Positions 19,801 through 26,698 of a stretch of DNA of 64,000 nucleotides are shown here, one piece after another. The stretch is from Dickeya zeae NCPPB 2538 (GTDB lineage Bacteria > Pseudomonadota > Gammaproteobacteria > Enterobacterales > Enterobacteriaceae): assembly GCF_000406165.1 (NCBI RefSeq), contig NZ_CM001977.1, forward strand, positions 1,475,498 to 1,539,497, in the 5' to 3' direction. Each line of letters starts with the position of its first letter. Within the stretch, counting starts at the first letter, position 1. A model generated the notes under the pieces. It searched no databases, was not told the DNA's origin, and saw only the letters and a program-made list of their open reading frames with translations. A program made the translations under genes and the position numbers.

Positions 19801-22800
19801 GGTACGCCCGTTCATTGCTGACCATCAACCATCGTTTCGAGCTGTTCACGCTGCGTAGCGATGCGAATGACGCCGCGTCGCTGGCCGATGCGGTGTATCA
19901 GGAATTCGTGCAACGTCCGCAGGCGCTTGCCGGGCTTGAAGTGGCCTATCGGCAGGGTGTTCGCTATCAGCGTCAGGCTGGCGCAATCACGCCGCCGCCA
20001 GCCGATGGTCAGGGCAGCCAGCCGCAATTGCGCTTCGTCCAGCATGGTCACTATGTGATAACCGGTGGCGCGGGCAAGCTGGGATTGTTGATGGCGCAGT
20101 ATCTGGCATCCCGCTATCAGGCTCGTCTCGTGCTGAGCGGCCGTTCGGCCAGGCCCAGTGAGGCGGTCATGCAGCAACTGGCCGCGATGCGTGAGCTGGG
20201 GGCTGAAGTCTGTTACGTCGCAGCCGATGTGGCGCAGGACGGGCAGGCCGACGCCTTGATTGCGCAGGCTAAAGCGGCGTTCGGTGCACTCGATGGTGTG
20301 CTGCACTGCGCCGGTGTTGCCAGTGCCACACCGATGACTGAGCTGTCGGATGACGAGTTTGATGCGCTGATCGGACCGAAAGTTGACGGTCTGGTGGCCC
20401 TTGACCGTGCTACCGCACAAGAACCACTCGCTGTCTTTATCAACTTCTCCTCCGTTTCTGCGGTGCTGGGTGATCTGGGGTCTGGCGCGTATGCCGCCGG
20501 TAACCGCTTTATGGATAGCCATGCGCTATGGCGTACCCAGCAGGTGAAAAAGGGACAACGCAGCGGTCAGACGCTCTCTGTCAACTGGCCATTGTGGGCC
20601 AGCGGGCAGATGAACATAGAACAAGATGATGCCAGTCTGTTCGAGTTTTCAGGGATGGCGGCGTTAGGCCAGGAGGCCGGTATTATCGCGCTCGAACGCG
20701 CACTGCTTGAACAACGCCCGGAACTGCTGGTCGCGGTTGGCGATCGCAACAAGGTTGCCCGTTCATTGCGCATTCAGGTTGAGGAAACCGTGCAGCCCGC
20801 ACCGTCAATCGCTGTGCCGACGCTGACACAGGCACCGCGTCCGCAACCGACAGCGGCGATAGCAATACCGGAGATAGCAACACCGGCTGGCGACAGTGCG
20901 TATGCACGTAGCGAGAGCGCGCTCAAAGAGAGGATTTCAGCCATCACCAAGCTGCCTGCCAGCGATATCGCGGTGGATGCCACCTTTGAACAGCTCGGGA
21001 TGGATTCCGTCATGCTGATGGAACTGCGTGCAGTGCTGGAAAAAGAGTACGACGGGCTGCCAAAAACCGCGCCGTTTGAGTACAACACCACCGCGAAGCT
21101 GGCGGGATACCTGTGCGAGCGTTATGGCGCGACACCGGTGGTTCACACCCCAGAGGCCGCACCGCAGCGTACAGAGACAATCAGCCACCATCACGCCAGT
21201 GCACCTGTTGCACCGCCTGTCAAACGGACGGTACCTGCTGCGGCTACGGATGCGTTGCGCTCACGAGCGATGCGGGCACCGATGCGTTCATCGCTGTCGT
21301 CAACGGCCAGCATGCAGGCCGATAGTGACGCGGTAGCGATTATTGGTATGGCGGGTGAGTTCCCTGGTGCGGCGAGTCTGGCTGATTTCTGGGCCGACAT
21401 TCAGGCGGGCAAAGAGAGCCTGAGTGCCATTCCGGATGCGCGCTGGACGCTCCCTGCGGAAGATAACGGCAACCCGCGTTATGTGAATCGCGGCGGCTTC
21501 CTCAGCAACGTGAACGTCTTTGATCCAGAGATGTTCCGTATGAGCGGTGAAGAAGCCAGTCGCCTCGATCCACAAGTGCGTGTGTTACTGCGTAGTGCCT
21601 GGCACGCGCTGGAGAATGCCGGTTATACCCCGGCGGCGCTCAGCGATCAGCAGGTGGGCGTCTATGTCGGGGCAATGAACGAAGACTTCACCTGGGTGAT
21701 GGCAGAGATTTATGCCCGCACAGGCCGTTACCCCGGTGCCGGTTCGGTCGTCAGTGAGCTGGCGAATCGCATCTCGTTTTTGATGAACCTGCGTGGCCCG
21801 AGTTTCAGCATCGCCACCACCTGTGCGTCATCGCTGACAAGCGTACATATCGCCCGTAAAGCCATCCTCGGTGGGGAGTGCGATATGGCGCTGGCAGGCG
21901 GCGTCAACCTGAGTCTACACCCCAGCAAATACATGCTGTTGCAGGAGATGAAGGTGTTGTCTGCCGACGGCAAGGAGCACACCTTCGATGAACGGGCCAA
22001 CGGCCTGATTCCGAGCGAAGGCAGCGGCATCGTGGTGCTTAAACGTCTGAGCCGTGCGCTGGCCGATGGCGATCACATCTACGGTGTGTTGCGTGGCTCC
22101 AGCATTGGGCATGCCGGTACCGGTGCAGGGCAATACCTGCCGAACCTGACGGTAATGGAAGAAACCGCCGTGCGGGCTATCAACGAAGCACGTATCGATG
22201 TTAACGAACTGACTTACATCGAAAGCCACGGTGCGGCGACGGAACTGGGCGACCCGATTGAGCTGAAGGCGCTGTCTAACGCGTTACGTCGCCAGACTCA
22301 GGCGCAACATTTCTGTGCGCTGGGTACCAAAGCCAACCTGGGGCATATGGAAGCGGCATCGGGCATCTGCTCGTTGATTAAGGTGCTGCTGAGCATGCAA
22401 CACGGGCGTGTGTCACCGTGCGTCAACCTGCAGCGCATCAACACCTCGTTTGAGCATGAAACATCCGCTTTTGTGTTCCCGCGTGAGGCGCAGGAATGGC
22501 AGACCAACGCCAGAGGTTCTCGTCTGGCCGGGATTAACGCCTATGGCATGGGCGGTTCGACCGCCTTTGTCGTGGTGGAGTCGGCCGATGCGCTGGTCAG
22601 ACCGCACGCACACCAACGGGCGAGCAGAGAAGAAAACGCGCCTGCCCACACACAAATAGTGGTGCTGTCGGCTCAGCAGGCGGAGCGTGTCGTCGCCTAT
22701 GCCAGTGAACTGCGTGACTTTATCCAGCAGCAACAGCAACAAGGGCGTGTGCTTTCGCTCGCGGACCTGGCCTACACCAGCCAGACGGGGCGCGTCATGC

Positions 22801-24050
22801 TGGATCACCGTTTGGCTATCGTCGCAACCAGTCAGGAGGACTTGCTGGCGAAACTGGAGGGCTTTATTGCCGAACCGGGTGCCGACCATAGCCGCCGGGA
22901 GACCTACAGCGGCAACGTCCACGACAGCAAAGAAGTGTCACAACTCATCGCTGGCGAGGCCGGTAAGCACTTTGTCCGCGAACTGGTGCAAAACCGGCAG
23001 TTTGCCAACGTTGCCACGCTGTGGATTCGCGGCTGCGATATCGACTGGAGCCTGCTGCACGACGGCGAGCCTCGTCAGCGTGTGCCGTTCCCCGGCTACC
23101 CGTTTGCCAGCCAGCCTTGCGACCTGTACGCCGCGTTGCGCCTTGATGCCCCAGTGCGACAAACACCACGGCAGGAGACCGCCGCGCTGGACGCTGAGGC
23201 GACAGTCTCGCCGGTTGTGCCGCAGGCATGGTTTGCGTATGCCGTGCCAGTGGACAACACCTCAACCCAGGATGACGCGTCATTGCAGGCGTTCTGGCGT
23301 GGGCTGTTGCAGGCCGACGAGGACGTAGGCTCGCTGACAGCATCAGCCTTGCTCGGTGACGCCGCCGTACTGGATGACGACGCGGAGCAGCCACTCCTGT
23401 CAGCCGAGCTGCACATCGATCCTGACACCGTGGTGGCGATGCAGACCTGCACGCAACGTCAGGAAATTGCGGTGGAAACGTTATTAACCGCCGGTTGGGC
23501 ACTGCTCATCAATCGCCATGCGCGGGTCAAACAGGCGCAGTTTGGTCTGATTCGACACCTTGAGAGCGATGAACCCCGCCTGATTCCTACCCGCATTCAG
23601 GTGGTGGGACGTCATAAGACCGCCGCCTGGCTCAAGGGTGTTGAAAAACAACTGGGTCAATGTCTTGAACATGGCGGTGCCACGTCAGAACAACTGACTC
23701 AGTGGGGCGGTGATGTGGCGTTGTTCGACAGTACGGTGGCGTTGCTGACGGACGATGTCGCGGTGAACCCGGCGGTCTCTGCGTTGTTTGCGACACACCC
23801 GTCACTGCGTCTGGCGCTGTTGGTGCGCCTTGAGGGGAACGGTGTGCATGTGCGTCTGGTATGCCGGGGTATGGATATCCAGGAGACGCAGCTTAATCAC
23901 CTGCTTGAACAGTTCGTGCTGCTGCTGGATGGCGCTGCCCTCCATCCAGATAAAAATCCGGCCGCATTGCCGATGCGCAGCAAAGGGGAAGGGCGTAAGG
24001 CCTTTTTGAAAACGCTTGAGAAACTTAACCAGCAAGATCAAACACCATGA
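7869..24050 (+). CDS. Trans-AT type I polyketide synthase, four KS domains, terminal half-condensation domain
   Basis: About 5,393 residues. The frame opens at a TTG (7830). MGMDIAIIG from the ATG at 7869 (or 7875) is preferred because the ketosynthase fold begins there; no good ribosome site is seen. Numbering is from 7869. Order: KS1 (C173/H308/H354); DH1 (HQIGGQTILP, H648; DGALQ); KR1 (GGLGALG near 1180; Y1321; IED suggests B-type); ACP1 (S1484). Next KS2 (C1747/H1882/H1922); DH2 (H2226, DGALR); ACP2a (S2563); ACP2b (S2680); an ACP-like unit with Thr2793 instead of Ser. Next KS3 (C3045/H3180/H3237); DH3 (H3549, DGALR); KR3 (GGAGKLG; Y4208; A-type-like); ACP3 (S4380). Last KS4 (C4652/H4787/H4826, with HGAAT for HGTGT) and a condensation-domain-like C-terminal half. 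No AT, ER or thioesterase is present, so malonyl units must come from the free AT at 26699. There is no loading domain. The stop overlaps the next start (ATGA). Confidence 0.93.
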   Translation: MGMDIAIIGISCRFPDANNYSDFWENIIHQRNSVSEIADVNRDTQPDNRRSLHWPDASEKRWAAFVNNVEGFDNQFFGVIPKVAETMDPQQRIMLELTWSCLEDAGIAPSTLRGHKVGVILGVFNNDYKELQENTHAPIEAHHSTGTATSIIANRISHFFGFRGPSVAIDTACSGSLNAIHNAIQAIASGDCDIAISGGVNLILTSTRHQSFAKMGMMSPTGACHSFDSRADGYVRGEGAGVLLLKPLDKALADGDVIHGVIKGSAVNHCGTTYTLTYPSAEAQADVIIAAHTNAGVPVDSIGLVEAHGTGTPKGDPIEFSGLTHAFSTLAQQQGATLNEAYCGVTSVKSNIGHLEAAAGVAGIIKVLLAFKHRTLPPLRHFQALNPKIDTSSTPFFFVDKAREWPRLTENTPRRAGVSSFGFGGTNAHIVLEEAPEPVNAVHQENPPAADTPYLIALSAKSPAALLQRQKDLIDWLREHADASLSAVSATLLLRRDHLAYRYSCVGSDRQAIIQALTQAVEQGPVSLQEHVVDDAQALENARIEGESLFDALREADSTAATPLLQQLGACYVRGAQLEWSRLFDGANPPHIALPGYPFIHTAFWLSDSYRADAAASALRGARHRVVNVGSSRYQARLQGDEFFIAGHQIGGQTILPGVVYLELVRAAFTDAIALNEADALSFSQVAWLKPLEFHDAATDLFIQLDPHQPGKQWLFQVIDNDQALYCQGMVGFSDAEHPALPAVSLTDDAAVRDTTASYQLLDSLQMCYGTELRAIQQIQFNEHACIAQLALPDAHSTDFVIHPSLADGALQSAVVWATEKLRASRQDNQQGALVIPFALEGLVLLRPCHSAMTATITVSDEHLLHDGVFKVDIHVCEANHPERVALVFRGLSLRVLDDTLTAADRSKPEHRLPALSDGINLYQPYWIEKPVSAADEPMTQLVLVGEEQDVDWLANLLAQSENPPQMQRVLLASELDVNREAASAWVRPGHHDDFIAAVDALLAQGATFERVLWASAPQANVDFATRLNQGPHSLFALTKAMMRKVKKARFVHFHLADENLPDVAAISGFYRTLRVEKPAYIGRVVQYEAVANGELDASTAIAALIKTEFSDVSKDADVRYRQGVRLVRRFVVDAPSSASAHSSSRTIAATDTANVADALNRPVSAPTALRQQGTYLITGGLGALGLIFARFLCSRYGATVYLSGRSALNEQRQQQLDDLNTLGGNAIYQACDMNDPASVQGLIGAIRTAGHELNGVIHSAGVIEDNFILRKSPEAFGRVITPKAIGTWLLDEATRELPLDFFVLFSSVTGVLGNMGQCDYAFGNAFEDYFAFQRNVRQQQGERSGKTLSLNWPYWQDGGMRLTEKEAGFLKSQFGIVPLLTEDGIAIFDYALQSQASQLVVMPGVPGERARIDEVLGVVEPTVSPQSLPQQPDAAAVTTTEAADPHALQDGVIRYLSELFARKLQIPPHFERHGFFRDYGFDSVVVIDLVNELKKTFGSALPMTLFFEYQTMDELSRFLLENCQDACRGLQGNATSAAVAVVPPALHAAASASNSVRAVAPAPRAAQPTLNEDDIAIIGIAGRYPEAQNLEQFWANLSQGRDCVIEIPADRWDDRWFQQGAATPGKSYSRWGGFLSDVERFDLRYFNISPKETEIMDPNEWLFLESVTHAIEDAGYTADKLAPAHAGRENRVGVYVGMMWGDYQLHAVTSPEQEWTTSHSSYWSVANRVSHFFNFSGPSMALDTACSSSLTAIHIACQALRSGDIPVAIAGGVNLSLHPYKYHLLSNMHFLSSDGRCRSFGEGGTGYVPGEGVGAVVLKPLSRAQADGDHIYGIIRGTAVNHGGKTSGFTVPNSKRQADLIAEALETAKVNPRHISYVEAHGTGTKLGDPIEISGLNKAFSIAGDSSKYCAIGSVKANIGHLEAAAGMSALTKVLLQMKHQTLVPSIQSDVINPFIDFQSGPFRVQQSLEHWQRPVLEVTQQDGQSVTREIPRIAGISSFGAGGSNAHLIVEEYIAPPSASVDTDKGKPALIVLSARREPALQAMAGQLADFIAQHPALSLQDMAYTLQVGRVAHEYRLAFVAETATEAVNLLRAYTQQQLSGLSTGHRDNLRQTNARQATSTPPLAEWLKQGRLGALGEAWANGHEVDWSQLHATTRRQRLSLPGYAFQRQDCWAPALPATASLTNAASGVGVLHPLIDANISTLAVQAFRKRLRAEEFFLSDHRLGDNRILPGAAYIEMALSASELALQGRALPASGERPLLSQVQNIQWRQPVLVDSDDMEVEIALTPSQGGLDFDIYRADGEQRHVYGSGRLCEDASPQPEPTNLQRLQANGQVYQRNDIDAAFRQRGFTLGPTFQVIECLYANAEEALAELKFPDGLSAESVVQPFILPPSLLDGALRTALGIGGFSTTANTLEVPVALAKLQIFKPIDGICYAYARRDNAVGGATASYHIDLLDSIGNVVVRLTQLQTQAVPHLGMKSSRAVKATSSAPMRADVTRAPQPVAVASTVPVASQQSSGAVSARDALVSTLIAQVVDVTKLDIGEVTASGPLSNYGLDSMMILALNEKLAAAFEGLPQTLFYEYEDLASLADYLLENYPGQVTAFTGVVAAAPQAVAPQIASTEATAPAIASATAPTLSVRDSVLDYLMANIVEVTKLDASEVRPATQLSDYGLDSMMILALNGKLAATFGEVSQTLFYEYPDIDSLADFLCESYPEQVAALQPTTAVAPAPVALTLPEESRVSAATGDAEGNDDTASRGLFDSLTAAIGTTAANLSVQTPLWQWPLDTVNLIRLQHELDARFTGVHASAVYRYQTLAEWADTLQVAPQPASAPAHTNGVSATPARPTLASLLNHSRIDALKRHTSGEAGASSDIAVIGLSGRYPGARNVDEFWANLTSGVDSVSEIPLSRWDYHPHFSPERGPKNKVYSKWGGFIDDVDKFDSQYFNISPREAELLDPQERLFLQTAWECISDASYSRQALSKAQVGVYVGVMWSHYQCIETTEKQHESGWAMSLHSSVANRVSFYFNLNGPSVALDTMCSSSLTALHMACQAIQNGDCNMAIAGGINLIVHPMKYYQLGQNQFLSSDGRCRAFGEGGDGYVPGEGMGAVLLKPLQQAIADGDQIYGVIKATALNHGGKTSGFTVPNQAAQSNVISTALSRAGWDPASVDYIEAHGTGTMLGDPIEISGLTKAFSRISAQHYRDQHHAQQGITPALLPGQCRIGSVKSNIGHLESAAGIAGLTKILLQLRHRQIVPSLHSYTLNEKINFAASPFRVVQSLEPWDAASDHPRRAGLSAFGAGGSNAHVLIEEAPTRASAYLQPGEPRLFVLSADSDARLALYVERMVHFLRQAVREPHTAPDFDSLAFSSLVGRDAMTERLAVVASSLDDLLNQLEQYQRDGAAKQLFRGHLAGGGERLDTILEGKQLDELITSLVQERQLLRLGRLWTTMLDVNWQQFAPSLFTTKGMTTSGSTTSTTAGSVRRVSFPPLPLMLRSHWLALPSTQDASHRATSLHPLIDQNISTLAQQKFTKQLTGQERYLRDHVVGSRDARMILPGSAYIEMLHAAGQLAMESDWTVAAIRNLMWMNALEVDSEPVEVEIALAHTGDDNVQVAVRNRHTDVLSLEAELVYRPQAEQPEEEWIDLEALRNSGKHESDQAAIYADFARMGFAYGPSYQVTRERYRFADAALSHLCLPEGVHADAFYLHPSLLDGALRTCLAVGLEQVEYATPIVPFSLGELEFRHPLGTECYAYVTPAQSQAGGQQVGSTIQKHDITLLDATGRVLARLRDFAARRLEQDARSAQPSASQDVQYYAYEWQASPLPAVVSDASTRTATTRVLVLSDNESLAEALRARYGDDASLITATAASAFAQHDSHRFSVDTQSASSMRALCEQLAEQQLWPTHIVQAIGTDNHFDDVTAIGNASPLHAPLQSLRHLFVALETVNPGQALRCVNVYTASDDQVEPHQEAVSGYARSLLTINHRFELFTLRSDANDAASLADAVYQEFVQRPQALAGLEVAYRQGVRYQRQAGAITPPPADGQGSQPQLRFVQHGHYVITGGAGKLGLLMAQYLASRYQARLVLSGRSARPSEAVMQQLAAMRELGAEVCYVAADVAQDGQADALIAQAKAAFGALDGVLHCAGVASATPMTELSDDEFDALIGPKVDGLVALDRATAQEPLAVFINFSSVSAVLGDLGSGAYAAGNRFMDSHALWRTQQVKKGQRSGQTLSVNWPLWASGQMNIEQDDASLFEFSGMAALGQEAGIIALERALLEQRPELLVAVGDRNKVARSLRIQVEETVQPAPSIAVPTLTQAPRPQPTAAIAIPEIATPAGDSAYARSESALKERISAITKLPASDIAVDATFEQLGMDSVMLMELRAVLEKEYDGLPKTAPFEYNTTAKLAGYLCERYGATPVVHTPEAAPQRTETISHHHASAPVAPPVKRTVPAAATDALRSRAMRAPMRSSLSSTASMQADSDAVAIIGMAGEFPGAASLADFWADIQAGKESLSAIPDARWTLPAEDNGNPRYVNRGGFLSNVNVFDPEMFRMSGEEASRLDPQVRVLLRSAWHALENAGYTPAALSDQQVGVYVGAMNEDFTWVMAEIYARTGRYPGAGSVVSELANRISFLMNLRGPSFSIATTCASSLTSVHIARKAILGGECDMALAGGVNLSLHPSKYMLLQEMKVLSADGKEHTFDERANGLIPSEGSGIVVLKRLSRALADGDHIYGVLRGSSIGHAGTGAGQYLPNLTVMEETAVRAINEARIDVNELTYIESHGAATELGDPIELKALSNALRRQTQAQHFCALGTKANLGHMEAASGICSLIKVLLSMQHGRVSPCVNLQRINTSFEHETSAFVFPREAQEWQTNARGSRLAGINAYGMGGSTAFVVVESADALVRPHAHQRASREENAPAHTQIVVLSAQQAERVVAYASELRDFIQQQQQQGRVLSLADLAYTSQTGRVMLDHRLAIVATSQEDLLAKLEGFIAEPGADHSRRETYSGNVHDSKEVSQLIAGEAGKHFVRELVQNRQFANVATLWIRGCDIDWSLLHDGEPRQRVPFPGYPFASQPCDLYAALRLDAPVRQTPRQETAALDAEATVSPVVPQAWFAYAVPVDNTSTQDDASLQAFWRGLLQADEDVGSLTASALLGDAAVLDDDAEQPLLSAELHIDPDTVVAMQTCTQRQEIAVETLLTAGWALLINRHARVKQAQFGLIRHLESDEPRLIPTRIQVVGRHKTAAWLKGVEKQLGQCLEHGGATSEQLTQWGGDVALFDSTVALLTDDVAVNPAVSALFATHPSLRLALLVRLEGNGVHVRLVCRGMDIQETQLNHLLEQFVLLLDGAALHPDKNPAALPMRSKGEGRKAFLKTLEKLNQQDQTP

Positions 24051-25036
24051 AAATACTGATCACCGGAGCAAACGGATTTGTCGGGCTCAACGTGGTAAAA
24101 GCGCTGCTGGCGGCCAACCATCAGGTCACAGCGTATGTGCGCGCGTCTTCCAATGTGAGCTTTCTGGAGCCTTTCGGCGTCACCCTGGTGCGTGGCGAAT
24201 TGCATGACGGTCAGCGCCTGCGCGCTGCGATGGAAGGGCATGATGGGGTTATCCATACGGCGGGCAATACCAGCAGTAATCCACGCGACTGGCCGCTGCT
24301 GGCGGCGGTGAATGTGGAAGGCACGCGCGCCGTGATTGACGCGGCGCTGGCCTGCGCGATACCTCGTCTGGTTTATACCAGTACCAGCTCGACGATAGGG
24401 GCGCATAACGATCCTGCGGCACAAGCCACCGAAGACACTGCGCTGTCGGGTTTTCGTGCCAAAAACCCCTATGCCCAAAGCAAATTGCAGGCAGAAGAGC
24501 TGGTGTATCGCGCCTGCGATCGCGGCTTGTCCGCCGTCATCCTTAATCCGGCAGAGGTGCTGGGTGAGTATGACTATTCCATGCAGTGGGGGCGTATGGT
24601 GCTGGCGGTTGCCTATAACCAGTTACCGTTCCTGCCTCCCGGCGGTGCCAGCTTTTGCGGCGCAGGCGATGTTGGCGAGGCGCACGTCAGCGCCTTAACC
24701 AACGGTAAGGTTGGCGAGCGCTATCTGATTGCCGGGGCCAATACGCGCTATAGCGAACTGATTAACACGATTGAAGCGGTCGTGCCCTGTAAAGCCGACC
24801 GGCCTCAAACCCCTTATTCATCTGTCTATCTGAAAACGTGGCTTCAGGAAAAACTGCCTTGGCTGGTACGCGGCGAACCGGTGGTGGATGCCTACCGCCT
24901 GCGTGTTTTCGGTGGCGTTTATTACTTTAGCAGTGCAAAAGCGGAGCGTGAGTTGGGCTATCGGCCCTCTCCCTTAAGCCAGATGGTGGATGAGTGTGTG
25001 TCCTGGTATCGGGTCAACGGCTTTATTGCGTCTTAG
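24047..25036 (+). CDS. Extended SDR, NAD-dependent epimerase/dehydratase-family reductase
   Basis: The 329-residue product has the Rossmann motif GANGFVG (residues 7-13), a catalytic YAQSK (Y142, K146) with upstream TSTSS, and NPAEVLGEYD in the substrate region. It resembles dihydroflavonol-4-reductase/HpnA-type extended SDRs, which reduce ketones or oxidise alcohols. Its ATG overlaps the PKS stop by four bases, so translation is coupled. The next genes are an alpha-oxoamine synthase and an ACP. In bacterial sphingolipid pathways a protein of this same superfamily reduces the 3-keto product of serine palmitoyltransferase. Reduction of an alpha-aminoketone is therefore the leading idea. Supplying the ketoreduction missing from PKS module 2 is the alternative. 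Confidence 0.82.
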   Translation: MKILITGANGFVGLNVVKALLAANHQVTAYVRASSNVSFLEPFGVTLVRGELHDGQRLRAAMEGHDGVIHTAGNTSSNPRDWPLLAAVNVEGTRAVIDAALACAIPRLVYTSTSSTIGAHNDPAAQATEDTALSGFRAKNPYAQSKLQAEELVYRACDRGLSAVILNPAEVLGEYDYSMQWGRMVLAVAYNQLPFLPPGGASFCGAGDVGEAHVSALTNGKVGERYLIAGANTRYSELINTIEAVVPCKADRPQTPYSSVYLKTWLQEKLPWLVRGEPVVDAYRLRVFGGVYYFSSAKAERELGYRPSPLSQMVDECVSWYRVNGFIAS

Positions 25037-25087
25037 CAGGCGGAGTCATTCTCTGAAAGAGAATAAATCATCAAGGAGGTTTTTATA

Positions 25088-26332
25088 ATGGATTTTCATG
25101 ATCTGATCGAACTTGAACGTAAGCCCTTCAAAGAGCGTGTAAAATTACGCTATGGCACCTATTTAAAAGAACTCGAAAAAGGGTTTATGTTCAGCCGCCA
25201 GGGGATGGGGCCTGTCGATGCACAGATGCAATACAAAGATCTGTACAGCGATGACTTCAGAAGCGTTCTGGTGTTTGGCTCGAATAGCTACCTGGGGCTG
25301 GCGAATCACCCTTACGTCAAAAGTAAGGTGATGGAAGCCGTAGAAAAATACGGCATTGGCACCGGTGGATCACCGGCGTTTTCCGGTTACACCAAGCAGC
25401 ATCGTGATCTGGAGTTGCGTCTGGCGGCGTTAGCGGGCCACGAAGATGCGGTGCTGCTGCCAAGCGGTTATATGGCGAACCTGTGCTGGGTGAATGGGCT
25501 GATGAACCGTAACGATATCATCATCTATGACCAGAACAGCCACGCCAGCGTTATCAACGCGGTCAAAATGACTAACGTGCCGTTCTTTACCTTCGACCCG
25601 GAACGTCTGGATGACTTTGAAGCGATGCTGCCTAAAATTCGGGCACGCTCCAAACCGAATACCCAGATTTTCTCCACCGTGGAAGGTGTGCGTTCTACCG
25701 ACGGTTCGATCATCGACCTGAAGCGTTACATCGATATCTGCCGCAAGCATGACATCATCATCATTCTCGATGACGCGCATGGCCTGGGCACCATGGGGCC
25801 GACCGGTAAAGGCACGCTTGAGCATCTGGATTTGTTGGGTCAGGTTGACTTGCGTATGTCCACCTGTAGCAAATCGTTGGGCGCGCAAGGGGCGTTTATT
25901 TCCGGTAGCCGCGAGCACATCTTTATGCTGCGCAACTTCTCTTACCCCTACTTGTTCACCTCTGGGTTAGCTCAGCCGACGATTGCGGCGATTTCCGCAG
26001 CGCTGGATGTGATGGAGCGTGAGCCTGAGCGTATCGCCCGTCTGCACGACAATGTGCGTTACATGCAAGACCAACTGGAAGCGAAGGGGTTCAACATCCT
26101 GCGCGGCGAGTCGGGCATTATTCCCATTTTCTTTAGCAAGCTCTCTGTGGTGGGCAACATCAATCGCCGCATTTTCGAGCGCGGCGTGTTTGCCAACATC
26201 ATGGAATACCCCATGGTTCCCCCCGATAAAGAACGTCTGCGTATCTCGGTCATGTCGACCCACACCCGTGAAGAGATCGATCAGGTCGTTGAGATTATCA
26301 CTGAGGTTGCGCGCGAGTTTGACGCGCTCTAA
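25088..26332 (+). CDS. PLP-dependent alpha-oxoamine synthase (serine palmitoyltransferase/KAPA synthase family)
   Basis: The 414-residue protein is full length for the family, with AAGGAGG before its ATG. Features: SNSYLGLANHP near 75, GTGGSPAFSGYTKQH near 97, PSGYMAN, and a SHAS motif. LDDAHGLG has D229 and H231, and the PLP lysine is K262 in STCSKSLGAQG. The family joins an amino acid to an acyl thioester with loss of CO2, giving an alpha-amino ketone. The motif SPAFSGYTKQH differs from the usual SRLVSGT region, so the substrate may be unusual. An ACP gene follows after 25 bp, suggesting an acyl-ACP substrate. Its amino acid is not known. It could form the head group of the lipid part or act at the PKS end. 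Confidence 0.88.
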   Translation: MDFHDLIELERKPFKERVKLRYGTYLKELEKGFMFSRQGMGPVDAQMQYKDLYSDDFRSVLVFGSNSYLGLANHPYVKSKVMEAVEKYGIGTGGSPAFSGYTKQHRDLELRLAALAGHEDAVLLPSGYMANLCWVNGLMNRNDIIIYDQNSHASVINAVKMTNVPFFTFDPERLDDFEAMLPKIRARSKPNTQIFSTVEGVRSTDGSIIDLKRYIDICRKHDIIIILDDAHGLGTMGPTGKGTLEHLDLLGQVDLRMSTCSKSLGAQGAFISGSREHIFMLRNFSYPYLFTSGLAQPTIAAISAALDVMEREPERIARLHDNVRYMQDQLEAKGFNILRGESGIIPIFFSKLSVVGNINRRIFERGVFANIMEYPMVPPDKERLRISVMSTHTREEIDQVVEIITEVAREFDAL

Positions 26333-26357
26333 CGGACTGGATGTAAGGAGAGAAGAA

Positions 26358-26627
26358 ATGGACGCTCAGAAAGACGTTCTCGCGGTGGTGCTCGGCATCA
26401 TTAATGGCATCAAAAACACCGGGTTTACACCCGATGTGGTGGAGCTGGATGCCTTTATTGGCGGTGAGCTCGGGGTGGATTCGGTTGAGATGTTGGAGTC
26501 GTGGTACGAGATAGAAAAGCGGCTCAACATCAAGGTCAATGACGGCGATAAGCGCGGTATTTACACGCTCGGCGACCTGGTCAGCACGATTGAAGCTCAT
26601 CTACCGGAAGACGCGCTCAAGTCTTGA
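26358..26627 (+). CDS. Stand-alone acyl carrier protein
   Basis: The 89-residue acidic protein starts at an ATG with AAGGAG upstream. It shows the four-helix ACP pattern and the phosphopantetheine attachment site GVDSVEML (S42). It differs from fatty-acid AcpP (an extra GDKRGIYTLGDLV segment before helix 4) and resembles ACPs that serve oxoamine synthases or discrete steps in trans. It lies between the oxoamine synthase and the acyltransferase. It may carry the acyl group for the synthase, or provide the ACP missing after KS4. Both roles are possible; neither can be proved from sequence. Confidence 0.88.
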   Translation: MDAQKDVLAVVLGIINGIKNTGFTPDVVELDAFIGGELGVDSVEMLESWYEIEKRLNIKVNDGDKRGIYTLGDLVSTIEAHLPEDALKS

Positions 26628-26698
26628 TCCCGCGGATGGCAGGTGAGAGCAGCAAGCAACGTTAAGTGACAATACTGGGGAACAGTAATAGGGGATTT

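Noticed and set aside
7955..24041. Many long open frames antisense to or out of frame with the PKS, up to about 236 residues
   Set aside because: They follow the codon pattern of the GC-rich PKS gene, have low-complexity Arg/His/Ala-rich composition and no ribosome sites or family motifs. They are shadows.
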